From the NCBI GenBank assembly GCA_049602155.1, contig JBMYRH010000009.1, positions 62,001-126,000 on the forward strand: a stretch of 64,000 bases of DNA, in the 5' to 3' direction. The position numbers and the translations under genes were made by a program. This DNA comes from JBMYRH01 sp049602155. Lineage in GTDB: Bacteria > Myxococcota_A > UBA9042 > PHBI01 > JBMYRH01. Below, one piece after another: positions 32,658 to 43,245 of this stretch. Numbering within the stretch: position 1 is the stretch's first letter; each line of letters opens with the position of its first letter. The notes under the pieces were generated by a model, which saw only the letters and a list, made by a program, of their open reading frames with translations, was not told the DNA's origin and did not search any database.

Positions 32658-34627
32658 ACGGTCCCCTGCGGTGGTAAGCGATTGCCGCTCAATGAGAGCT
32701 GCCCTGTCCGCTGTCGCATCGTCAACATGCGCAACGTAGCGAGGCGATCGGGTGCTTCAAGCCCTTCGATGACTTCAGCCACCGTGGCGCCCTCGATGAG
32801 GCGGGCAGAGAGGCGTGACTCGTGGGGGGTGAGTGGGAGGTTTGGGGGCGCGTGTGGTGCGTCGGGGGGGAGGCTAAGGGTGCACTCCATACGATCAGCG
32901 AAGAGGGGCTCGAGGATCGCCAGTGTCCAGTTGGCTCGGGCGGCCTGCGTCAACAGGTCGAGGCCGTCGATTCCTTGAAGGGTCATCGCGCCGTTATCGT
33001 GGATCCCCGTGTAGAGTCCGTACCAGCCTGACTGCCACCCCAAGAGCTCCAAGACACGCGTCCGGAGCTGGGCTTGAAGGATGTCGAGGAGGACGTGAGG
33101 GGCGACGGTGCCATCGGCGACCAAGGCATCGCCAAGGCGGAGTCCACGCTCGGCGCTCTGGATGATGTGTTGAGCGAGCTGATCGGCGCTGAGGAGCCCG
33201 CGGTTCAGCATGAGGTGCCCGAGCCGCTCATTGCGCTCGTTGGAGTCCGCCCCGACAAGTTGACCGCGGCGCACACTGAGCAGCTTTGCGCGAGGCCCAT
33301 CCGAGACGTGCAGGGTCCAGTCGTCACCGCTGCGAATGCAGCGATAAAGAAGCTCGGTCAAGACGAGTGAGTTGCTCGGGCCCTCTTGCTGAGGGCGGCC
33401 GTCGCCTTTGGAGGGATGGAGGCGATCGAAGTCATGCAGTCGAAGGAGCTGATGGAAGCGAATGGGCGCTGCGCCTCCGACGCTGATCTGCTCCAGCGGT
33501 CCTATTGCGCGGCGGTGCACCAGCGACGCCATCTCAGCATAGGCCACCTCGACTTGGGCAGAGGCATGAAGAGGGTGAAGGGTAAAGGTCACCCCTCGAA
33601 TGTCCTCTAGGGGGGCGTCTAAGCCGATGTCGTCGCTCTCGACTCGCGCATCCGGTGGAGAGGCCACGAGCGCGGAGGTGGCGGACGAGTCCCTAGGGGC
33701 TCGCCAGTCGAGGTCCCCTACGAAACGCGCGAGGGTGCGTGGCGTGACGCGGAGACGTTGGTCGAAGAGGTAGGTCAGCAGGGCCTCGCGGAAGGAGGCA
33801 GCATTCGGGTAGCGGGCGCTTGGGTCTTGTGCGAGCGCGCGCCGCAGGATGAGCTGAACACCGTCTGGGATGTAGGGGTGTCGGGCGAGCTTCTCGTCTA
33901 ACCGCGCCCCCCGAATGTTGTTCAGGGTCTCTGGGTCGGAGGCTCCGAGGAAGAGGCGCTTCAGCGTGAGGGTCTCGAAGAGGACGACGCCGAGCGAGAA
34001 GAGGTCCGAGCGATGGTCAACGGGTTGGCCGGTGACTTGTTCGGGTGACATATAGCCGAGCTTGCCCTTCAGGCTGCCTTGGGTGTCGTCGACCGCGCGC
34101 TGTCTCCCGGGGCGCGCGAGGTCCGCTCGGGCGACACCGAAGTCCATGAGCTTTACGCCACCGTCCTCGCTGATGAGGATGTTGGAGGGGCTGACGTCTC
34201 GGTGAATGAGGTTGAGTGGTCGTCTTTGGCTGTCTGTGGCTTTGTGGGCGTAGTCGAGGCCATTGCAGACTTCGCTGACGACGTAGAGGGCGAGCCCCAA
34301 GGGGATGCGCAGGCCTGTGCGGGTGGCCGACGTCAGGATCCCCAAGAGATCGGGGCCAGGCACGTACTCCATGGCGATATAATGTTGGCCGTCGCTTTCA
34401 CCCAGCTCGAAGGTCTGGACGATGTTGGGGTGATGCAGCATCGAGCTGACCCGCGCTTCGGCCACCAGCATCCGGACGAAGTGGTGGTTCGTCGCGAACT
34501 CGGGGAGGATCTTCTTGATGACGAGGGTGCGCTCCACGCCTTCAGGGCTTACAGCGCGGGCCTTATAGACCTCGGCCATACCGCCGACGCCGATCTTCTC
34601 CGTGAGCTCGTAGCCGCCGAAGCGCAA
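32654..34627 (-). CDS. Ser/Thr protein kinase with DUF4388-like C-terminal domain
   Basis: A 657-residue cytoplasmic kinase. The glycine loop is GVGGMAEVYKA (residues 13-23), the ATP lysine is Lys38 or Lys39, the catalytic loop is HRDVSPSN with Asp144, the metal motif is DFG (162-164), and GYMSPEQVTGQPVDHRSDLFSLGVVLFE is the activation segment and following helix. HRDVSPSN rather than HRDLKPEN is common in myxobacterial kinases. There is no PASTA domain or membrane helix. Residues about 440-560 (LLSVRRGQLVGADSNERNERLGHLML, GLLSADQLAQHI, RVLELLGWQSGWYGLY) resemble DUF4388/PATAN, a module of myxobacterial signalling proteins. Encoded two genes downstream of a PP2C phosphatase, a plausible antagonist. 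Confidence 0.92.
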   Translation of the reverse strand: MRFGGYELTEKIGVGGMAEVYKARAVSPEGVERTLVIKKILPEFATNHHFVRMLVAEARVSSMLHHPNIVQTFELGESDGQHYIAMEYVPGPDLLGILTSATRTGLRIPLGLALYVVSEVCNGLDYAHKATDSQRRPLNLIHRDVSPSNILISEDGGVKLMDFGVARADLARPGRQRAVDDTQGSLKGKLGYMSPEQVTGQPVDHRSDLFSLGVVLFETLTLKRLFLGASDPETLNNIRGARLDEKLARHPYIPDGVQLILRRALAQDPSARYPNAASFREALLTYLFDQRLRVTPRTLARFVGDLDWRAPRDSSATSALVASPPDARVESDDIGLDAPLEDIRGVTFTLHPLHASAQVEVAYAEMASLVHRRAIGPLEQISVGGAAPIRFHQLLRLHDFDRLHPSKGDGRPQQEGPSNSLVLTELLYRCIRSGDDWTLHVSDGPRAKLLSVRRGQLVGADSNERNERLGHLMLNRGLLSADQLAQHIIQSAERGLRLGDALVADGTVAPHVLLDILQAQLRTRVLELLGWQSGWYGLYTGIHDNGAMTLQGIDGLDLLTQAARANWTLAILEPLFADRMECTLSLPPDAPHAPPNLPLTPHESRLSARLIEGATVAEVIEGLEAPDRLATLRMLTMRQRTGQLSLSGNRLPPQGTV

Positions 34628-34637
34628 GGGATCCTCG

Positions 34638-34859
34638 TTACTGAACCTTCTCGAGGCTCTCGACCAGGTTCAAGGCGACCTCACAGGACCGCCGCTCCTC
34701 TGTCGAGGCACGGGAGGCCATGGTCTGCAGGCGGGTACATTCCTCGCTCTCCGAGCCGGCGGTGGCGCATGCCTTCTCTGCGATCACCGCGCATGGATTG
34801 GCACAGCCCCCGGCTAGAACCGAGGCTGTGAGCACCATGAATAGCCACCGCTTTGTCAT
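34638..34859 (-). CDS. Small Cys-containing lipoprotein
   Basis: With the start at ATG 34859 (GAGG 6 bases upstream) the product has 73 residues and a clear lipoprotein signal, KRWLFMVLTASVLAGGC, with Cys19. The mature part has four further cysteines (NPCAVIAEKACATAG, ECTRLQ, RRSCEVAL) in a helical arrangement that could form two disulphides, like small Cys-helix-Cys hairpins. It sits between a PP2C phosphatase and a Ser/Thr kinase. No known family recognised. Confidence 0.7.
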   Translation of the reverse strand: MTKRWLFMVLTASVLAGGCANPCAVIAEKACATAGSESEECTRLQTMASRASTEERRSCEVALNLVESLEKVQ

Positions 34860-34944
34860 CGCAATCCTCGCCCTCATCGCCGTGTGAACGATCTATCACC
34901 CTGCGTTTCGCAGAGCAACCGGCATCCCATCGCCCCTGCCGACC

Positions 34945-35751
34945 TTACGCGTGGACGTCGATGATCATAACGGTGACATTGTCGACGCCGCCCAGGTCAA
35001 GGGCGTCCGCGACCAAGGCCTCCGTGGCGTTCTTGGCGCCCTTGACGTCAGCCAAGATGGCCGCCATCTCGTCATCGCTGACGAGGTCGGTGAGGCCATC
35101 GCTGCATAGCAGGAAGCGATCCCCCGGTTTGGCGGTCCGGAAAAACGAGTCGACCTCGACCTCTTCTTGAAGTCCGAGGGCACGTACGATCACGTTCTTA
35201 TATGGGAAAGAGGGCAGATCCTCGGGCTTGAGCACGCCGAGTCGAATGAACTCGTTAGCGAGCGAGTGATCTTCCGTGAGCTGTTCGAGGGAGTCACCAC
35301 GCATCCGGTAAACGCGACTGTCCCCGACGTAGGCGCAGTACACACGGCTCCCCGAGAACGCGATGCTGACGACGGTTGTGCCCATGTCGTTAAAGCGGGT
35401 GTCACGCGATGCGGCTGCGAAGATCTGACGATTGCCGAACTCGACCGCCGTGCGGAGCCGGTACTCGTCGAAGTTCGACAGCGCGCTGTCTGCCTCCTCG
35501 CCCTCGCCCGCCTCCTCGCTCTTCTCTTTCAGCGTCTTGTAGCTCGCACGGAGCGAATCGTGGCGCGCGGGATCAGCGTAGAACTCCGCGATGGACTCCA
35601 CAGAGATGCGGCTGGCGACCTCGCCACACGCATGGCCTCCCATGCCGTCAGCGACGACATAGACCTGTTGGTCTGGGAGGACCAAGCAGTCATCCTCATT
35701 GTGTTGGCGAACACGGCCAACATCAGAGAGGACGAACACGTCGTGGGTCAT
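34945..35751 (-). CDS. PP2C-type Ser/Thr protein phosphatase
   Basis: A 268-residue bacterial PPM phosphatase. SDVGRVRQHNEDDCL, VVADGMGGHACGEVAS, VYCAYVGDSRVYRMR, LCSDGLTDLVSDDEM and GGVDNVTVMIID carry the Asp residues that bind the Mn/Mg pair. An insertion at about residues 75-105 (SYKTLKEKSEEAGEGEEADSAL) is acidic and variable. No membrane segment. It overlaps the TldD-like gene upstream by 4 bp and probably reverses the action of the kinase encoded downstream. Confidence 0.95.
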   Translation of the reverse strand: MTHDVFVLSDVGRVRQHNEDDCLVLPDQQVYVVADGMGGHACGEVASRISVESIAEFYADPARHDSLRASYKTLKEKSEEAGEGEEADSALSNFDEYRLRTAVEFGNRQIFAAASRDTRFNDMGTTVVSIAFSGSRVYCAYVGDSRVYRMRGDSLEQLTEDHSLANEFIRLGVLKPEDLPSFPYKNVIVRALGLQEEVEVDSFFRTAKPGDRFLLCSDGLTDLVSDDEMAAILADVKGAKNATEALVADALDLGGVDNVTVMIIDVHA

Positions 35752-37463
35752 GGACCATCCTGGGCCGGAGCTGGGGCATTTAGGAGCGGCTTTTGGCCGC
35801 GAGCACGTGCGGTGCGCTGGAGTTCCACTTCGGAGAAGACCAAAGCAGGAGCGACTGTACTGACGGGTACCATACCGGATTCAGCGCCGCAATAACCGTT
35901 GAAGACCCCGACGCTCTGACCTGCAGCGGTGATCTTGGCGAGCGTCGCGAGGGGGGTGCCCACCAGATCCACGCCGCGCACGAGGGTCTTCTCCCCGGTT
36001 TTTGCGTCGACCTTGTAGACCATTCGTGCCTCCCCTTTGAAGGCTTGATAGCCATAGGAGGAGGTGTTTGTCTGCCCGCCAGAGAGGTCTCGGATCCACA
36101 AGCCGAAGGGCTTGCCCTGCTTGCGGACCTCAGCGAGGAGGCGCTTCAGGAGCGTGCGGTCCGAGACGGTCCGGTGAGCGTGGACAATCAGGTTACCCAT
36201 TCGGGCCGTGGGGCGCATGACCCCTGCGGCGCGGCCATGCCCATTGGAGCTGTCGAAGCCCGGCGCCGGACGGCGGCCCATCAGGAAACCGCGCAGGACG
36301 CCACGATCAACGAGGGTGGTGCGCTCGGAGCGGACGCCCTCGTCATCGATAGCATATGTCCCATTCAAGGGCGTCGCGCCGAGGTGAGCCCGGCTCGGGT
36401 CATCGTAGACAGAGAGGAAGGTGGGCACGACGCGCTTGCCGAGGTGATCGGCGAAGGTCTGACCTTCGTCTTCGGAGTCTTGTCGGTGTGCCTCGAGGCG
36501 ATGGCCGAGGACCTCGTGGAAGAACACGCCCGCGGCGCGGGGAGCGAGGAGCGCTGGTCCGGTGTAGGGCCCGAGCTCTGGCGCGTTTCGGAGCGCCTCG
36601 AGCTCAGTGAGCATCTGTGCAGTGGCATCGATGAGCTGGTCGTCGGTCGGCAGCTCAGCCTCAACGGGTGCGTAGCGATCCACCGAATGTTCGAGGAGCA
36701 TACCGTCGTCGGCGCGAGTGCGAGCGAGCACATGGATTTGAACGAACGGGGTTTGGGTTCGTACGCGGACACCCTCGCTGTTGACGAACCAGCGGACGGT
36801 GCGGCCCGAGCGGAACTCGACCTCACTGTCGAAGACCTCGGGGCTGTCGGCGGCTTGAGCACTCAGGCGTCGCGTGATGGCGCGCCAGCGTGACAGGTCT
36901 ACGGTGACGTCGTTCAAGGGAGCGTAGTCAACGACCGCGGGGGCGCGCGAATGGCTGACGCGCTCGCGCTTGGGTGCGGCTTCGAACAGGCGCCGGCCTT
37001 TGAGGCGTAGGTAGGAAGAGGCAGCTTGTTTGTATCGCAGGTCCGTCAGGAGCCAGAGGGCGTGCTGTATGGCAGTCGGCGAGTCGGCGAGGGGGACGGA
37101 GCGCAGGGGCTCGAAGTCTGGGGCCTCCGCCCACTCGGCTTGCTCGTCCTCCGAGTTGTCGAAGGCGTAGTCGCCTACCCGGACGTCGACGTACGCGTCC
37201 CGTGTGCGATCGACATCGTCGAGGAGCATCGCGCCCTGCTTGGCCGCGATGCGGTGCGTCTGAAGATCGTGGACGGTGTAGGACACGTAATAGGGCGCCG
37301 GATATTGGTCGTCACCGAGCTGCGTCATGGCCCGTGAGAGCTCCGCCGTCATCGCGGTGATCACGGGGTCGGTGTGTTCGGTCGCCAGGCTGGTCGCGCT
37401 CAGAGCGCCGGACAGGGCCGTCGTGCACAGAAGGACGTAGAACTTTGATCTGAACGCAATCAT
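35748..37463 (-). CDS. Secreted TldD/PmbA-family metallopeptidase
   Basis: A 571-residue member of the TldD/PmbA family. The TldD zinc site is intact: HEVLGH with His316, Glu317 and His321, and the C-terminal FNGYCGAESGMVPVST supplies the Cys ligand. GFDSSNGHGRAAGVMRPTARMGNL is the conserved substrate-channel region. Unusually, residues 1-28 form a Sec signal peptide (FYVLLCTTALSGALSATSLA), so the protein should work in the periplasm, whereas TldD/TldE of E. coli are cytosolic. It is first in the ten-gene minus-strand run and is coupled to the PP2C gene. Confidence 0.88.
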   Translation of the reverse strand: MIAFRSKFYVLLCTTALSGALSATSLATEHTDPVITAMTAELSRAMTQLGDDQYPAPYYVSYTVHDLQTHRIAAKQGAMLLDDVDRTRDAYVDVRVGDYAFDNSEDEQAEWAEAPDFEPLRSVPLADSPTAIQHALWLLTDLRYKQAASSYLRLKGRRLFEAAPKRERVSHSRAPAVVDYAPLNDVTVDLSRWRAITRRLSAQAADSPEVFDSEVEFRSGRTVRWFVNSEGVRVRTQTPFVQIHVLARTRADDGMLLEHSVDRYAPVEAELPTDDQLIDATAQMLTELEALRNAPELGPYTGPALLAPRAAGVFFHEVLGHRLEAHRQDSEDEGQTFADHLGKRVVPTFLSVYDDPSRAHLGATPLNGTYAIDDEGVRSERTTLVDRGVLRGFLMGRRPAPGFDSSNGHGRAAGVMRPTARMGNLIVHAHRTVSDRTLLKRLLAEVRKQGKPFGLWIRDLSGGQTNTSSYGYQAFKGEARMVYKVDAKTGEKTLVRGVDLVGTPLATLAKITAAGQSVGVFNGYCGAESGMVPVSTVAPALVFSEVELQRTARARGQKPLLNAPAPAQDGP

Positions 37464-37704
37464 ACGTAGCTCGGTACCTCAAATTGGGACGAAGTGTCAA
37501 TAAGGTTAGGGGGTTATGTGTTTCCCAGGGGCGATGTTGTCATTTTTATTAAAACAACGACTTATATGCTTTTTATTTAAAAAATGGCTGGATTGAGACT
37601 GTCGTGTTTCACGTGAAACATGAGTTTTTTAAAACATCTTGTGTTAACTACTGCTCACCGTAAAACAGGCTAAAGAGCCAATAGCGGCGTAATTAGGAGG
37701 CTTT
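37464..37704. other. AT-rich intergenic region upstream of parA
   Basis: This 241-bp stretch is far richer in A and T than anything else in the window (for example runs around 37540-37585 and 37624-37640). It holds the parS site and must contain the promoters of parA and of the divergent tldD-like gene. I found no DnaA-box cluster, so I do not call an origin. Confidence 0.6.
37605..37620. promoter_or_regulatory. parS centromere site
   Basis: TGTTTCACGTGAAACA is a perfect 16-bp palindrome identical to the consensus bacterial parS. ParB binds it and loads as a CTP-dependent clamp. It lies 85 bp upstream of the parA start, the classical position. Confidence 0.96.
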
Positions 37705-38514
37705 ATGGCCCGCACGATTGCCATCGCCAACCAGAAGGGAGGCGTCGGAAAAACCACGACCGCCGTGAACCTCGCGGCGTCTCTTGCGGTCGCCGAGCAG
37801 CGTGTGTTGCTCGTCGACCTGGACCCACAGGGCAACGCTACCTCCGCCTATGGCGTCGAGAAGGCCCAGCTCTCTGCGCACGCTTATCACGTGCTTGTGG
37901 ACGGCCTACCCGCCCACGATGCCATCGCTCAGACCGAGCTTGAGGGCTGCGATATTCTGCCTACCAACACGGACTTAGTGGGCGCCGAGCTTGAGCTCGT
38001 CACGGGTCACGGCCGCGAAACGCGCCTCCGCGATGCCTTGGCTCCCCTCGCTGATGGCTATGACTTGATCCTCCTCGACTGTCCGCCATCCTTGGGCCTC
38101 TTGACCCTCAATGGCCTAACGGCCGCCGATGGCGTCTTGATTCCGCTTCAATGCGAGTACTACGCCATGGAGGGCATGAGTCACTTGCTGCGCACCATCG
38201 ATCTCGTCAAGGCGCGCCTCAACCCAGGCCTCTCCTTAGACGGCATCGTGCTGACCATGTACGACAAGCGAAATCGCCTCACGTTCCAGGTCGAGACCGA
38301 GGTCGTGAATCACTTTGGACCCCTCGTCTGGCCCACGCGCATCCCTCGGAATGTGCGGCTCAGCGAATCGCCCTCATTTGGAAAACCGGCGCTCCTCTAT
38401 GACGTCGCAGCGCCCGGTACGGCAGCTTATCTCGCCCTCGCGGACGACCTTTTGGCGCGTCAGCCGAAGGCCCCCGTGTCGTCCTCATCATCGCAGGAGG
38501 TCTTCGGACAATGA
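37705..38514 (+). CDS. parA: Chromosome-partitioning ATPase ParA (Soj)
   Basis: A 269-residue deviant-Walker ATPase. IANQKGGVGKTTTAVNLAAS has the signature Lys11 and P-loop Lys16; VLLVDLDPQGNATS is the second Walker-A' motif and YDLILLDCPPSLG Walker B. GGAGG at 37696-37700 lies 4 bases before the ATG. The short N-terminus (no HTH) is the chromosomal type Ib/Soj form rather than a plasmid type Ia ParA. ATP-bound ParA forms the nucleoid gradient that moves ParB-parS complexes. The parB ATG overlaps its stop by 4 bp. Confidence 0.97.
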   Translation: MARTIAIANQKGGVGKTTTAVNLAASLAVAEQRVLLVDLDPQGNATSAYGVEKAQLSAHAYHVLVDGLPAHDAIAQTELEGCDILPTNTDLVGAELELVTGHGRETRLRDALAPLADGYDLILLDCPPSLGLLTLNGLTAADGVLIPLQCEYYAMEGMSHLLRTIDLVKARLNPGLSLDGIVLTMYDKRNRLTFQVETEVVNHFGPLVWPTRIPRNVRLSESPSFGKPALLYDVAAPGTAAYLALADDLLARQPKAPVSSSSSQEVFGQ

Positions 38515-39398
38515 GCACTGGAAGACAGACACTAGGGAAGGGCCTTGGTGCCCTCCTGCCGGCGCCCGAGTACGCGGCACATCGTGATGACTATTTCCTC
38601 TGCCCTGTGGCCGAGGTCCACCCAGATCCGGGCCAACCTCGCCGTCACTTTGACGACGCGGCGCTCGATGAACTCGTCGTCAGCGTGCGTGAGAAGGGGA
38701 TCTTACAGCCCCTCGTCGTGCGGACCCGCCCGGACGGCCCAGGCTATCTGCTGATCGCAGGTGAGCGTCGCCTGCGCGCTGCTCAGCGCCTGCGCCTCCG
38801 CGACGTGCCCGTCCTGGTCAAAGAGGTGGCCTCTGATGAGGCCTTTGAGCTGGCCCTGATCGAGAACATTCAGCGTGAGGACCTCAACCCTATCGAGGAG
38901 GCCCTCGCCTTTGAGAGGCTCCTCAGCGCGGAGGGCATGACTCAAGAGACCCTCGCCCTGCGGATCGGGAAGAGCCGGTCCTCTATCGCGAACGCCTTGC
39001 GCCTCTTGAAGCTCTCAGAGGTCCTCCAGGCTCACGTCGAGCAGGGGCTCTTGAGCTCCGGTCATGCGCGCGCCTTGCTCTCCCTCGATGACCTTGCCCG
39101 TCGCGATGAGCTGGGCGCGAAGGTGATCGAGGAGAAGCTCTCAGTTCGGGAGACAGAGCGGCTCGCCAAGCTCTGGAATCGCGGCGAGCCTCGCGTCAGA
39201 GGTCCGCGTAAACCGGGTCCCCTTGCACCTTATCTCGAGGGCCTCGCGGACGAGATCGGGACCGCGCTGGACCTGCAGGCGACCGTCAAGTTGCGTGGAC
39301 GTCAGGGCAAGCTCACCCTTCAATTTCACGGCGTCGAGCAGCTCCGAACTTTGCGGGATTTCTTGGTGCAATCTGCGGAGGCTGATGCCTCCCGATAG
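38511..39398 (+). CDS. parB: Chromosome-partitioning protein ParB (Spo0J)
   Basis: A 295-residue parS-binding CTPase. It begins with the short conserved KGLGALLP ParA-contact motif (residues 10-17), followed by the CTP-binding GERRLRA box (84-90) and ENIQRE (118-123), then the helix-turn-helix TLALRIGKSRSSIANALRLL (about 143-162) and a C-terminal dimerisation region from about 235. All ParB landmarks are present. The gene is convergent with maeB, 13 bp apart. Confidence 0.97.
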   Translation: MSTGRQTLGKGLGALLPAPEYAAHRDDYFLCPVAEVHPDPGQPRRHFDDAALDELVVSVREKGILQPLVVRTRPDGPGYLLIAGERRLRAAQRLRLRDVPVLVKEVASDEAFELALIENIQREDLNPIEEALAFERLLSAEGMTQETLALRIGKSRSSIANALRLLKLSEVLQAHVEQGLLSSGHARALLSLDDLARRDELGAKVIEEKLSVRETERLAKLWNRGEPRVRGPRKPGPLAPYLEGLADEIGTALDLQATVKLRGRQGKLTLQFHGVEQLRTLRDFLVQSAEADASR

Positions 39399-39411
39399 GC
39401 CTCGCCCCGTC

Positions 39412-41664
<2,253 letters not shown>

Positions 41665-41724
41665 GACTTCTCTCCCCGCCTGGTTTTCTGGCCTACGTTC
41701 AGGCTGCCTTCTACACTTCGTGCG

Positions 41725-43245
41725 ATGGGACCACCATCTGTGTTCAAGAGGCAAGGGCGTCTTCTACGCGCGCGAGCGCGTTCGCTCACGCGCGCGGCCG
41801 TTGCCCTCTTGCTCACGGTCGCCACCTGCTGGGTCAGCGCATATTTTTGGACACATACAACATCCGGCCAGGGGCAGATCATCTCGGTCGCCGAGCGCCG
41901 TTTCGATCACGCGCTGGTTCGCCTCGACGGCCTGGGTTGGGGGCCGTCCCCTCTGCGCTGGTGGACGCGGGGCCTCGTGATAGCTGAGCACCCTGAGCAG
42001 CCCGTGCTGAGCGCTGGTGTCGCTGTGATCGAGCTGGATCTCGCGACAGCGTGGTCCGAGACCGTCAGCGTGACGCGTATGACGGCGAAGGATGTGGGGG
42101 TTCACCTGACTTGGGACGCCTCAGGGCGCTCAAACTTGGCGCGACTGCGGCGCCCAGCGGATCCCACCGAGCCGGCGCGTGATCCCCGCCCCTGGGTGTT
42201 TCAGGTCGTCGATCTGTCCGGTGGCGTCGTCAGCCTGACGTGGCCAACGTGGGGGCTTCACTTTGATGCCGTGGACTGCGCGGGCTCGATTCGACGCGCG
42301 CCGCCCGAGGGCCTTGTGATCGCGGCGGACCTAGAGGGCGCTGAGGCCTCTTTGAGGGTCGGTGATCGGGTTCAACGCTTCGATGCCCACGCTATCGAGG
42401 GGTTTGAGTGGCGCTCGCGAGCCCTAGAGGCCAAGCGCGTGGTGGTGAGTTCCACGGCAGGGGCAGAGCTCATGCTCGCTGGTGAACTGGGGTTCGATGG
42501 TGGGACCTCGGCGGACCTCCGTGGTCACGCGACGCTCCCAGTGGATGCGGGAGATGAACTGCTCACCCAGTGGTTCCCTCAGGGAGGCGGAGCGCGAGCC
42601 ATCACTGTGTCACGCACCGCTGGGGCACCATGGTCCTTCGGCGTCACGGAGGCTGTGATCCCCACCCTGAGCATGGGTGATTGGCAGGCCTCCGGGCTCG
42701 CCGCCTCTTTTGATGCAGAGGTTGGGCGTGGTGGTGTGGTGCCTTCTCTGGGGTTAAGGACGGAGGGCGCGACGGCGCAGTCGATTGCTTATGGGACGAG
42801 GTGGCGCGTAGACGGCGTACGGGCTGGCTCGGTGAACTTGAGCCTTGGGGTGGCCACTGAGGCCAAGATCTCCGCCCTGAGAGCGTCTGATTTTCAGCTC
42901 TCAGGGGAGCGCGTGACCTCTCCCGTCTTTGAGGGAGGGCTCGTCGCCAATATGGGGGGCGGCGCTCTGAACGCCTCTCTGACGACCGCGATGGGGACGG
43001 TGACGGTCTCAGGGCCGATCGAGACGAGCCTCTTGCGGCGTCGGGTCGGTGCGCAGCTCTCTTGGCGCTTTGCGGATGTCCAGGGCGGCTTAGCAGGCTT
43101 GCTTCGTCGGGCACTGCCCGGTGGGGAGACGCCCGATGATTTCGAGGTCCTCGACGGTCGCGCAACGTCAAGATTCGGCGTCGCTGCTGCGGGACCTGTG
43201 ACGTGGTCTTGGACTGACGTGGAGTGGACGGGAGGTGAGCCATGA
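41725..43245 (+). CDS. AsmA/TamB-like single-pass envelope protein
   Basis: With the ATG at 41725 this is a 506-residue protein. An Arg-rich cytoplasmic N-terminus (VFKRQGRLLRARARSLTR) precedes one membrane anchor (AAVALLLTVATCWVSAYFW, about 22-40). The rest is nearly all short amphipathic strands with glycine turns (ALVRLDGLGWGPSPLRWW, SAGVAVIELDLATAWSE, DVGVHLTWDASG, NLSLGVATEAKISALRAS), the beta-groove pattern of AsmA-like bridge proteins. Its stop overlaps the tamB start by 4 bp. The tail of TamB (DUF490) is absent. Likely a helper of TamB in lipid or barrel traffic across the periplasm; this role is inferred from position and pattern. Confidence 0.7.
   Translation: MGPPSVFKRQGRLLRARARSLTRAAVALLLTVATCWVSAYFWTHTTSGQGQIISVAERRFDHALVRLDGLGWGPSPLRWWTRGLVIAEHPEQPVLSAGVAVIELDLATAWSETVSVTRMTAKDVGVHLTWDASGRSNLARLRRPADPTEPARDPRPWVFQVVDLSGGVVSLTWPTWGLHFDAVDCAGSIRRAPPEGLVIAADLEGAEASLRVGDRVQRFDAHAIEGFEWRSRALEAKRVVVSSTAGAELMLAGELGFDGGTSADLRGHATLPVDAGDELLTQWFPQGGGARAITVSRTAGAPWSFGVTEAVIPTLSMGDWQASGLAASFDAEVGRGGVVPSLGLRTEGATAQSIAYGTRWRVDGVRAGSVNLSLGVATEAKISALRASDFQLSGERVTSPVFEGGLVANMGGGALNASLTTAMGTVTVSGPIETSLLRRRVGAQLSWRFADVQGGLAGLLRRALPGGETPDDFEVLDGRATSRFGVAAAGPVTWSWTDVEWTGGEP

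Noticed and set aside
35793..36893. 366-residue plus-strand open frame
   Set aside because: It is antisense to the TldD-like gene, whose zinc motif lies within it on the other strand. Long shadows are expected at this GC content.
37464..37704. Replication origin next to parS
   Set aside because: The region is AT-rich, but I found no cluster of TTATCCACA-like DnaA boxes and no dnaA, dnaN or rpmH gene in the window.
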